From Sulfuritalea sp. (GTDB lineage Bacteria > Pseudomonadota > Gammaproteobacteria > Burkholderiales > Methylophilaceae), in assembly GCA_021738125.1 (NCBI GenBank), contig JAIPCR010000010.1, positions 1 through 34,387 of the forward strand: DNA of 34,387 bases. The letters run 5' to 3'. The first letter of the stretch is position 1; each line of letters starts with the position of its first letter. Below the pieces are notes generated by a model. The model saw only the letters and a program-made list of their open reading frames with translations, made no database searches and had not been told where the DNA came from. Of this stretch, positions 27,535 through 34,387 are shown piece by piece. Both the position numbers and the translations under genes were made by a program.

Positions 27535-28380
27535 TTATTTATTGGTATCACTATAAGCTTGCGCGACCTCTCTTCTACGTTTGCGCTCTTGATGCGAGGT
27601 GTAAAAGCTTGAGGCAATCACAGCAAAAGTCACTACTACAATGGTCACAGTGGCAACTGCATTAATCGTTGGATTTAGGCCTAATCGTGCGCGAGAAAAA
27701 ATGACCATGGGCATCGTTGAATAGCCTGGACCAGATAAAAATGATGACAGCACCACATCATCAAAAGACAGCGTAAACGTCAATAAAAAGGCTGACACCA
27801 AAGCAGGCAATAACAAAGGCAGCGTCACCAGCCTAAATACTTGAAAAGGCTGGCAACCTAAGTCCATCGCCGCTTCATCTAGCTTGCCATCCATTTCGCG
27901 CAAACGTGACGTCACGACCACTGTGGCATAAGCCGTACCTAACAAAGCGTGTCCTAGTAATATAGTAAACAAGCCGCGCTCAGGATAACCTAGCCAATGT
28001 TGCATTGAAACTAGCATTAACAATAATGATAAGCCTACAATTACATCCGGCATAACCAGTGGCGTCGTAGCCATAGAAGACAATAAAGTGCGGCCAGAAA
28101 AACGCTTATAGCGATTTAAACAAAAAGCAGTAAACACCCCAAAAAACACTGAAATCAAGGCTGAGAAAAAAGCAATTTTCAGCGACAAAGCCACAGCTGC
28201 AATCAAATCACTATCGTTCATCAACGCAGCGTACCACCTCATACTGGCATGACTCCATACTGTCACTAATTGCGAATCATTAAAGGAAAAAATAACCAAA
28301 GTCACAATGGGCATATACAGGAAAATGTATACAACGACCATCCAGCTTTGGCTAAACCACTTAATCATGTTGGTATTCAT
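27535..28380 (-). CDS. potI: Putrescine ABC transporter permease PotI
   Basis: A 281-residue inner-membrane permease with about six transmembrane helices. The EAA loop (EAAMDLGCQPFQVFRLVTLP) contacts the ATPase. FNDSQLVTVWSHASMRWYAALM near residues 33-54 is typical of PotI. PotC from the spermidine-preferring system is the close paralogue; the PotF-type binding protein in this locus supports PotI. The ATG overlaps the potH stop by 4 bases, indicating coupled translation. It is the last transporter gene of the potFGHI set. Confidence 0.93.
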   Translation of the reverse strand: MNTNMIKWFSQSWMVVVYIFLYMPIVTLVIFSFNDSQLVTVWSHASMRWYAALMNDSDLIAAVALSLKIAFFSALISVFFGVFTAFCLNRYKRFSGRTLLSSMATTPLVMPDVIVGLSLLLMLVSMQHWLGYPERGLFTILLGHALLGTAYATVVVTSRLREMDGKLDEAAMDLGCQPFQVFRLVTLPLLLPALVSAFLLTFTLSFDDVVLSSFLSGPGYSTMPMVIFSRARLGLNPTINAVATVTIVVVTFAVIASSFYTSHQERKRRREVAQAYSDTNK

Positions 28381-29282
28381 GATTTAAGCTCCGCTTGCTC
28401 AGATTGATATTTGTTATAGATTGCCATTGGCAACATAATGAGCAATATCATGACCACAGCTACGGCTGAAGCCATAGGCCAATCATTGTTGCTAAAGAAT
28501 TCATCCCACAATACACGGCCTATCATAAGCGTGTCAGGTCCCCCTAGTAATTCCGGAATAACATATTCCCCCACCGCAGGAATAAACACCAACATAGAGC
28601 CAGCAATAATGCCTGCTTTTGATAATGGCACTGTAATCAACCAAAAAGCTTTAAATGGACTGGCGCCAAGATCGGCAGCGGCCTCTAGATAACGCATATC
28701 TAATTTAGATAAATTGGCGTATAGCGGCAATATCATAAACGGCAGGTATGAATAGACCATGCCAACCATCAGTGAAAATGGGGTGTTCATCATTTCCATA
28801 GGTGCATCAATGACACCAAGACTCATCAACACATTGTTAATCACGCCATTATTGACTAGTAGCGTTTTCCAAGCATAAATACGCAATAAAAACGAAGTCC
28901 AGAATGGCAGCATAATTAACATCAACAACATAGGCTGTAGATGTTTAGGTGCGCGTGCCATGAAATAGGCGAATGGATAGCCAATACTCAAACAAATGAC
29001 TGTTGTTAATAATGCATACTTCAGTGAAGATAAATAAGTCTGCACATATAGTTCATCAGAACCAATGAACACATAGCTGGCAAAATTAAGCTTAATTGCT
29101 GGCCAACCCTCACTCCAGCTAATCATACTTGAAACAGAAGTAGACTCCATTTCAGACACGCTAATTTTAAGTACGATCAATAACGGCACTAAGGCGAGCA
29201 TTAAAAACCATAAATAAGGAACGCCAATTACGACATGGCGGCCATTAAAGAAGCTTCGCATGTAATTAGTAAATTTATTCAT
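28377..29282 (-). CDS. potH: Putrescine ABC transporter permease PotH
   Basis: A permease of about 301 residues with some six transmembrane helices, partnering PotI. The EAA motif is YLEAAADLGASPFKAFWLITVPL. The segment PFWTSFLLRIYAWKTLL is characteristic of PotB/PotH permeases. I start it at the ATG at 29282 because AGGA stands 8 bases upstream. An in-frame ATG at 29291 overlaps that ribosome binding site and would add three residues. potG ends only a few bases upstream and potI overlaps the stop. Confidence 0.93.
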   Translation of the reverse strand: MNKFTNYMRSFFNGRHVVIGVPYLWFLMLALVPLLIVLKISVSEMESTSVSSMISWSEGWPAIKLNFASYVFIGSDELYVQTYLSSLKYALLTTVICLSIGYPFAYFMARAPKHLQPMLLMLIMLPFWTSFLLRIYAWKTLLVNNGVINNVLMSLGVIDAPMEMMNTPFSLMVGMVYSYLPFMILPLYANLSKLDMRYLEAAADLGASPFKAFWLITVPLSKAGIIAGSMLVFIPAVGEYVIPELLGGPDTLMIGRVLWDEFFSNNDWPMASAVAVVMILLIMLPMAIYNKYQSEQAELKS

Positions 29283-29295
29283 TACATGCATCCTA

Positions 29296-30411
29296 TTATT
29301 GAGTCAATACGACCATCGCGAGATCGCTCCATTGGGCAAAAGCGCGATCACCCCACGTTAAGCCGCAACTTAAATCACGGGTATTATTTAGCTCTTGCGC
29401 CTTAATGACTTTGCCACTATTAAGCTTAAGGTGATAGGTTGTATAAGCGCCAAAATAAGCAATTTCCGTCACTTCACCTTCACACCAATTGTATTCCCCC
29501 GTTGGCTTTTCTTTGGTCAATAAAATCTTTTCTGGCCTTAAAGCCACGCCAACCGACATCCCGGAATTACCACTAATACCATGACCTACATAATGCAAAC
29601 AATCATTACAACGTACCGTCACATGATCAGATTCATCCTCTTCTACCACGCCATCAAATATATTAACATTACCAATAAAATCAGCCACTTGACGACTATT
29701 AGGCATTTCATAAATTTCATCTGGCGAACCTACTTGCAGAAAATATCCTTCACTCATCACTGCAATCCGCGACGCCATGGTCATCGCCTCTTCCTGATCA
29801 TGCGTCACCAAAACACAAGTAACGCCGACTTCTTCAATAATATTGACCAGTTCTAATTGAGTCGTTTCACGTAATTTTTTATCCAGCGCCCCTAATGGCT
29901 CATCAAGCAATAGGAGTTTAGGCCGCTTTGCTAAACTTCGCGCTAATGCAACGCGTTGCTGCTGCCCACCAGAAAGTTGATGTGGCTTACGTTTGGCGTA
30001 TTTAGTTAATTGCACCAAGCTCAACATAGATTCAACGCGCTCTACAATCTGCTCTTTAGGCATATGATCACGACGCAAGCCAAAAGCGATATTTTCCCAA
30101 ACGGTTAAATGTGGGAAAAGTGCATACGATTGAAACATCATATTGATAGGTCGTTGATAAGGAGGCAAATTAGTAATGTCTTCGCCTGCTAAGAAAATTT
30201 TACCTTTGGACGGCGCCTCAAATCCGGCAAGCATGCGCAACAAGGTTGATTTTCCGCATCCAGAACCACCAAGCAACGCAAAAATTTCACCTATTGCAAC
30301 TGTCAGCGAAACATTATCCACCGCTTTTACAACACCATCAAAAATCTTAGTAACACCCTCAACTCGAAGTAAATCTTCGCGGACTATATTAGCCTTTGGT
30401 GCTATCGCCAT
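29296..30411 (-). CDS. potG: Putrescine ABC transporter ATP-binding protein PotG
   Basis: A 371-residue ABC ATPase of the polyamine/CUT1-like group. Walker A GGSGCGKST is at 48-56, the Q-loop Gln at 94, the signature LSGGQ at 146-150, and Walker B LLLLDEP at 166-172, with the switch His in VTHDQEE. The C-terminal third is a TOBE-type regulatory domain (ALRPEKILL and following). A GGGGT ribosome binding site precedes the ATG. It follows potF after a 119-base gap holding a large inverted repeat. It energises uptake through PotH-PotI. Confidence 0.95.
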   Translation of the reverse strand: MAIAPKANIVREDLLRVEGVTKIFDGVVKAVDNVSLTVAIGEIFALLGGSGCGKSTLLRMLAGFEAPSKGKIFLAGEDITNLPPYQRPINMMFQSYALFPHLTVWENIAFGLRRDHMPKEQIVERVESMLSLVQLTKYAKRKPHQLSGGQQQRVALARSLAKRPKLLLLDEPLGALDKKLRETTQLELVNIIEEVGVTCVLVTHDQEEAMTMASRIAVMSEGYFLQVGSPDEIYEMPNSRQVADFIGNVNIFDGVVEEDESDHVTVRCNDCLHYVGHGISGNSGMSVGVALRPEKILLTKEKPTGEYNWCEGEVTEIAYFGAYTTYHLKLNSGKVIKAQELNNTRDLSCGLTWGDRAFAQWSDLAMVVLTQ

Positions 30412-30480
30412 AAATACCCCTATACCCCAGTAGAATGTGACTTAATAATGATACGAATGCAGTGAAAACCACCACATTGA

Positions 30481-30514
30481 GCACCTCTGATCAATTTAAA
30501 TTGATCAGAAGTGC
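30481..30514 (-). repeat. Large inverted repeat in the potF-potG gap
   Basis: A 34-base near-perfect palindrome centred on TTTAAA, with 24 central bases (30486-30509) perfectly self-complementary. A further GCAC/GTGC pair flanks it after one mismatch. In RNA it would form a long AT-rich stem starting 16 bases after the potF stop. It lacks an adjacent T-run, the nearest being a TTTT about 15 bases on. It probably protects the potF message from 3' decay or attenuates transcription into potG, which would let the binding protein exceed the membrane subunits. An operator role is an alternative. Confidence 0.6.
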
Positions 30515-30530
30515 GATTGTCGAGCGTTAC

Positions 30531-31664
30531 TTACATCCCCGTTTTAAAACGTGTAAACAGACGCGTCATGGTACGTCGCGTATTATTATCTACATTACCT
30601 GGGGGAATTAACTTGGCAACATCTGCCGGAGGTAAAAAGATCGTTTTATTATTCTTAATTTCTGCATCTACAAATGGTGTCGCCGCTTTATTTGGGTTTG
30701 CGTAAGTCACAGCATTGGTAAGCCCTGCATGCACTTCAGCTTTCAAGATGTAATTAATAAACTTATGTGCATTGCTTGGATGTGCGGCATCTGCGGTAAT
30801 TGCCATGGTATCCATAAATAACAACCCGCCAGTTTTAGGTACCAGCGCAACGATATTTTGCGCTAGTTTATTTTCAATTGAGCGTTTACGCGCTAAGTTG
30901 AAATCCCCAGCCCAGCCTAACGCCACACAGACTTGGCCACTAGCTAAATCCTCAATCTGACCACCAGAGTTAAACCGTTTGATATCTGGACGTACTTTTT
31001 TCAACATATCAAAGGCTGCTTGGTAGTCTGCTGGGTTTTTAGTGTAGGGATTTTTACCCAAATAATGTAACGCAATTGGGAATACTTCTGAGGAAGTGTC
31101 TAGCATCGTAATACCGCAAGATTTTAGTTTGGTCGTGTATTTTGGATCAAATACTAAATCCCAAGCATTATCTGGCATAGGTGTTGTGCCTAGGGCTTTT
31201 TTAACCTTATCAACATTAATCCCTACTGTAGTGTAGCTCCATAGCCAATCCACCAAGTAAGCATTACCCGGGTCAAATGCTTCCATTTGTTTCAAAATGC
31301 CTGGATCTAAATTTTTCCAGTTAGGGATTTGCGATTTATCTAGCTTTTGAAATAAGCCACCATCAATCTGTAACTTAGCCCAGTTGGACGAAGGTACAAC
31401 AATGTCATAACCCGTTTTTCTAGCCACTAATTTTGCATGTAAAATTTCATTGCTATCAAAAATATCATAGCGAACTTTAATGCCTGTTTCTTTTTCAAAA
31501 TTTGGAATTGTGTCTGGCGCAAGATAGTCTGACCAGTTATAAATATTTAAAACTTTTTCTTCTGCTGCAGCATGACTTGTAATAGCGCCAAAACTGACAG
31601 TCAATCCCAACAAAGTGCTCAACACATATTGGTTAAGTAAAGGTTTTTTAAATAGTGCACTCAT
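30531..31664 (-). CDS. potF: Putrescine-binding periplasmic protein PotF
   Basis: A 377-residue periplasmic solute-binding protein that captures putrescine (possibly also other polyamines) for PotGHI. The signal peptide runs to about residue 33, with likely cleavage after SHAAA. Mature-protein hallmarks are LNIYNWSDYLAPDTIPNFEKETGI, YDIVVPSSNW, and VALGWAGDFN. The ATG at 31664 was chosen because GGGAGAGA (complement of 31669-31676) precedes it and a signal peptide follows directly. An in-frame start at 31718 would put an implausible hydrophobic extension in front. It is the first gene of the transporter block, with its own promoter candidate. Confidence 0.94.
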   Translation of the reverse strand: MSALFKKPLLNQYVLSTLLGLTVSFGAITSHAAAEEKVLNIYNWSDYLAPDTIPNFEKETGIKVRYDIFDSNEILHAKLVARKTGYDIVVPSSNWAKLQIDGGLFQKLDKSQIPNWKNLDPGILKQMEAFDPGNAYLVDWLWSYTTVGINVDKVKKALGTTPMPDNAWDLVFDPKYTTKLKSCGITMLDTSSEVFPIALHYLGKNPYTKNPADYQAAFDMLKKVRPDIKRFNSGGQIEDLASGQVCVALGWAGDFNLARKRSIENKLAQNIVALVPKTGGLLFMDTMAITADAAHPSNAHKFINYILKAEVHAGLTNAVTYANPNKAATPFVDAEIKNNKTIFLPPADVAKLIPPGNVDNNTRRTMTRLFTRFKTGM

Positions 31665-31729
31665 CAAATCTCTCCCAAAATAAGAATTAAAAATAAACAT
31701 CCAAAACTGACAACTCATACAGATAAAAC

Positions 31730-31770
31730 ATCATAATGAAATTATTCTAACATGTACAAAATCACATGTT
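31730..31770 (-). promoter_or_regulatory. potF promoter with overlapping inverted repeat (operator candidate)
   Basis: On the minus strand -35 TTGTAC (complement of 31754-31759) and -10 TATGAT (complement of 31730-31735) are 18 bases apart, giving a leader of about 60 bases to potF. The inverted repeat AACATGT (31749-31755) and ACATGTT (31764-31770), separated by 8 bases, covers the -35. The layout suggests control by a dimeric regulator, plausibly in response to polyamines. The regulator gene is not in the window. Confidence 0.55.
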
Positions 31771-31790
31771 ATAAAACATTGCCTAACTTA

Positions 31791-33167
31791 TTAAGCATGC
31801 ATCAAACCAAGCGCTTGCAATTCATCTAGCGTCGCATCTAAGCACTTATTAATTAAATGCATCATGTCATCTATTTGTGCTTTAGTGATGACTAGTGGCG
31901 GCGCAATAATCATTCTATCGCCCACTGCACGCATAATTAATCCGTTAGAAAAACAGTGGTTGCGACACATCATACCTACGCCCAATAATTCATCAAAAGC
32001 AATGTGCTTGGCTTTATCTTTCATTAAAGCTAATCCGGCGACCAGACCACAACTTTCCGCATTACCTACCAACGGATGATGCGTTAATTCTGCAAATCTT
32101 TGTGCAAGATACGGCCCAGTCTCATTTCGGACATTATCGACCAAGCCTTCGTGTTCTAAAATATCAATATTAGCGAGTGCCACTGCACAAGCAACTGGAT
32201 GACCAGAATAAGTATAGCCATGATTAAAGTCACCACCCTGCTCAATCAAAACTTTGGCCACTTTCTTGCCAATCACCACACCACCTAACGGAATATATCC
32301 TGAGGTCACGCCCTTAGCAAAGGTCATTAAATCTGGCTTACAGCCCAATAATTGTGAACCAAACCAATAACCAAGACGGCCAAAACCACAAATCACTTCA
32401 TCACAAATCAATAAAATGTTGTACTTGTCGCAAATGCGCTGAATTTCTGGCCAATAGGTTTTAGGTGGAATAATTACCCCACCTGCACCTTGCACTGGCT
32501 CACCTATAAATGCAGCGATTTTTTCCGGACCCACTTCCAGAATCTTCTGCTCAAGCCAACCCGCAGCCTCAATACCAAAAGCATCTTTATCTTGTGTGGG
32601 CGCGAGGCCGTAATGGTAGGGCTGTTCAATATGGACAATATCGGGAATAGGTAAGCCGCCCTGCTCATGCATATAGCTCATGCCACCAAGCGAAGCGCCG
32701 GCCATCGTCGAGCCATGGTAGGCATTTTTACGGCTAATAATCACTTTACGCTCTGGCTGACCTAAGGTAGCCCAGTAGTGGCGGACCATACGGATATTAG
32801 TATCATTAGACTCGGAGCCTGAACTACTAAAAAACACATGCGAATAATTGTCACCCGCCAACTTCACAATACGTTCAGCCAGCTTTACCGCAGGCACATT
32901 GGTCGTTTGAAAAAAGCTGTTGTAATAAGGCAACTCTTGCATCTGTTTAGCCGCAGCATCCACCAATTTTTGGCGGCCATAACCTATATTGACACACCAT
33001 AAGCCCGACATTGCATCTAAAATTTTCTCACCATGAGAATCCCAAATATAAATGCCTTCAGATTTTGTGATAATACGTGCACCCTTTTCTGCCAAACTTT
33101 TATGGTCAGTAAATGGATGTAGATAATGGGCTGAGTCTATTGCCTGAATTTCTTTAGTAGTCTTCAT
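31791..33167 (-). CDS. spuC: Putrescine-pyruvate aminotransferase
   Basis: A 458-residue class III PLP aminotransferase of the SpuC type, which moves an amino group from putrescine to pyruvate to give 4-aminobutanal and alanine. It has HYLHPFTDHKSL near the N-terminus, MSGLWCVNIGYGR, SSSGSESNDTNIRM, Asp256 in CDEVICGFGRLG and the PLP lysine Lys285 in TFAKGVTSGYIPLGG. These match SpuC and related omega-transaminases better than GabT. Beta-alanine- or other diamine-pyruvate aminotransferase activity is possible. It sits between puuA and potF on the same strand, 52 bases downstream of puuA, as expected for polyamine catabolism. Confidence 0.92.
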   Translation of the reverse strand: MKTTKEIQAIDSAHYLHPFTDHKSLAEKGARIITKSEGIYIWDSHGEKILDAMSGLWCVNIGYGRQKLVDAAAKQMQELPYYNSFFQTTNVPAVKLAERIVKLAGDNYSHVFFSSSGSESNDTNIRMVRHYWATLGQPERKVIISRKNAYHGSTMAGASLGGMSYMHEQGGLPIPDIVHIEQPYHYGLAPTQDKDAFGIEAAGWLEQKILEVGPEKIAAFIGEPVQGAGGVIIPPKTYWPEIQRICDKYNILLICDEVICGFGRLGYWFGSQLLGCKPDLMTFAKGVTSGYIPLGGVVIGKKVAKVLIEQGGDFNHGYTYSGHPVACAVALANIDILEHEGLVDNVRNETGPYLAQRFAELTHHPLVGNAESCGLVAGLALMKDKAKHIAFDELLGVGMMCRNHCFSNGLIMRAVGDRMIIAPPLVITKAQIDDMMHLINKCLDATLDELQALGLMHA

Positions 33168-33219
33168 ATTGCTCTCGGTTAAAACATCGATACATTTTTA
33201 TAAGCATAAAACATGCTAG

Positions 33220-34387
33220 TTAAACATGCATTAATAAATGTTCTCTTTCCCACGGGCTAATAACGCGCATAAATTCATCATGCTCAGTTTCTTTTACCGC
33301 CAAATAGACATCAATAAAATCTTTACCCAACACTTCATGTAGCGCTTTGGCATTTTCTAACTCACGAATCGCTTCTGATAAACCGCGTGGCAATTGGTAA
33401 TCTGAGGCATAAGCACTGCCAGTCGTCACTTCAGTAGGTTTTAATTTTTCAACAATGCCTAAGTAACCACAAGCCAATGTGACAGCCATAGCCAAATATG
33501 GGTTTGCATCTGCACCCACCACTCGGTTCTCAACACGTCGACCTGTCGGGTCGGAAATTGGCACACGAATACCTACAGTACGATTATCGTAACCCCATTC
33601 GATGTTAATCGGCGCAGCACCGTTACGCACAATACGGCGATATGAATTTACATAGGGCGCTAACAATGCCATAGCGGCCGGCAAATACTTCTGCAAACCG
33701 GCTATGTAGTTAAAAAAGATAGGGGAAGCACTACCATCAGGATTGCTGAAAATATTTTGCCCCGACTTAGCATCAATCACACTTTGATGAATATGCATGG
33801 CTGAACCTGGTTCATTTTGCATAGGCTTTGCCATAAAGGTGGCATACATGCCATGGCGCATGGCAACTTCACGCAAAGTGCGTTTAAAGAAAAATGTTTT
33901 ATCCGCCAGCAACATAGGCTCATCGTGCAAAAAGTTAATTTCCATCTGCCCTGCGCCAAACTCATGAATGAGCGTATCCAACTCCAAACCCATCAAATCA
34001 CAATAATCGTAAATATCTTCAAATAAAGGATCAAACTCATTCACCGCATCAATACTATATAGCTGACGGCTAGTTTCTTTACGGCCACTGCGCCCCACGG
34101 GTGGACTCAAGGCAATGTCAGGATCGATATTACGCTCTAGTAAATAAAACTCTAACTCAGGTGCCACAATGGGCGTCCAGCCTAAATTCTTATACAAATT
34201 AGTTACCCGACGTAGTACATTTCTAGGGGCAAAATCTATCGGCTTACCTTGGTGATCAACGCAATCCATAATCACTTGCGCTGTAGGGTCTATCGCCCAA
34301 GGCACTACCCTGAGTGTTGTGGGATCTGGCAATAACACCATGTCTTTATCTGTAAAACCAAACACACGATCGTAACCCTCATAACCC
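33220..34387 (-). CDS. puuA: Gamma-glutamylputrescine synthetase (5' end outside window)
   Basis: The C-terminal 388 or so residues of a glutamine-synthetase-like protein; the frame stays open to the right edge (GYEGYDRVFGFTDKDM). Visible are APELEFYLLER (metal ligands), HEFGAGQMEINFLH, PGSAMHIHQS, NSYRRIV, WGYDNRTVGIRVP and ENRVVGADANPYLAMA. It ends ISPWEREHLLMHV. This is the PuuA/SpuI-type subfamily that glutamylates putrescine using ATP, rather than ammonia-specific GlnA. It probably leads the spuC-containing run. The N-terminal domain (about 60 residues), the start and the promoter are outside the window. Annotation as plain glutamine synthetase is the likely wrong alternative. Confidence 0.9.
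   Translation of the reverse strand, partial: GYEGYDRVFGFTDKDMVLLPDPTTLRVVPWAIDPTAQVIMDCVDHQGKPIDFAPRNVLRRVTNLYKNLGWTPIVAPELEFYLLERNIDPDIALSPPVGRSGRKETSRQLYSIDAVNEFDPLFEDIYDYCDLMGLELDTLIHEFGAGQMEINFLHDEPMLLADKTFFFKRTLREVAMRHGMYATFMAKPMQNEPGSAMHIHQSVIDAKSGQNIFSNPDGSASPIFFNYIAGLQKYLPAAMALLAPYVNSYRRIVRNGAAPINIEWGYDNRTVGIRVPISDPTGRRVENRVVGADANPYLAMAVTLACGYLGIVEKLKPTEVTTGSAYASDYQLPRGLSEAIRELENAKALHEVLGKDFIDVYLAVKETEHDEFMRVISPWEREHLLMHV

Noticed and set aside
33168..33219. Separate promoter for spuC with GCAT/ATGC hairpin
   Set aside because: The gap is only 52 bases and no -35/-10 pair of acceptable quality was found; read-through from puuA is simpler.
33220..34387. Calling the right-edge gene ordinary glutamine synthetase glnA
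   Set aside because: Its sequence and its spuC/pot neighbours fit the PuuA/SpuI subfamily.

Overview
The window is a compact, AT-leaning bacterial chromosome segment of almost uninterrupted, well-recognised genes. The repertoire suggests a betaproteobacterium: phaA/phaB, a long HrpA next to GlnE, the glyA-nrdR-ribD order, and a PotFGHI/SpuC/PuuA polyamine locus. The order or genus cannot be fixed from sequence reading alone. No tRNA, rRNA, insertion sequence, prophage or CRISPR array was seen.

Layout. 1-1041: the tail of an Ala/Pro/Lys-rich protein with its terminator, then a HigB/HigA-type toxin-antitoxin pair. 1051-3156 (minus): phaA-phaB, which turn acetyl-CoA into 3-hydroxybutyryl-CoA for polyhydroxybutyrate; a perfect 22-bp palindrome sits on the predicted phaA promoter. 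3171-10924 (minus): glnE, hrpA and a TonB-like membrane protein coupled to hrpA. 11020-12996 (plus): acs, with a strong terminator. 13061-14864 (minus): mtnA and a FucA-like class II aldolase, together resembling the DHAP shunt for methylthioadenosine salvage. 14865-15128: an AT-rich gap with two adjacent DnaA-box matches. 15129-19267 (minus): glyA-nrdR-unknown membrane protein-ribD-tatD. 19409-20110 (plus): iscX and a membrane-anchored retropepsin-like protease.

20127-34387 (all minus, continuing past the right edge) is dominated by a polyamine uptake and catabolism cluster: puuA (partial), spuC, potF-potG-potH-potI, gabD, puuC, gabT, a second glutamine-synthetase-like ligase of the GlnT/GmaS type, then pgm. 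PotFGHI would import putrescine. It could then be deaminated directly (SpuC) or glutamylated (PuuA), oxidised by an aldehyde dehydrogenase (PuuC) to GABA or its glutamyl form, and fed through GabT and GabD to succinate. PuuB, PuuD and a regulator are not in the window.

The points most worth a second look are the mtnA plus FucA-like aldolase pair, the second amine/ammonia ligase in the polyamine cluster, the TonB-like protein with an unrecognised C-terminal domain, the strong palindromes at the phaA and potF promoters and in the potF-potG gap, and the DnaA-box pair. No clearly new defence or mobile system was seen.
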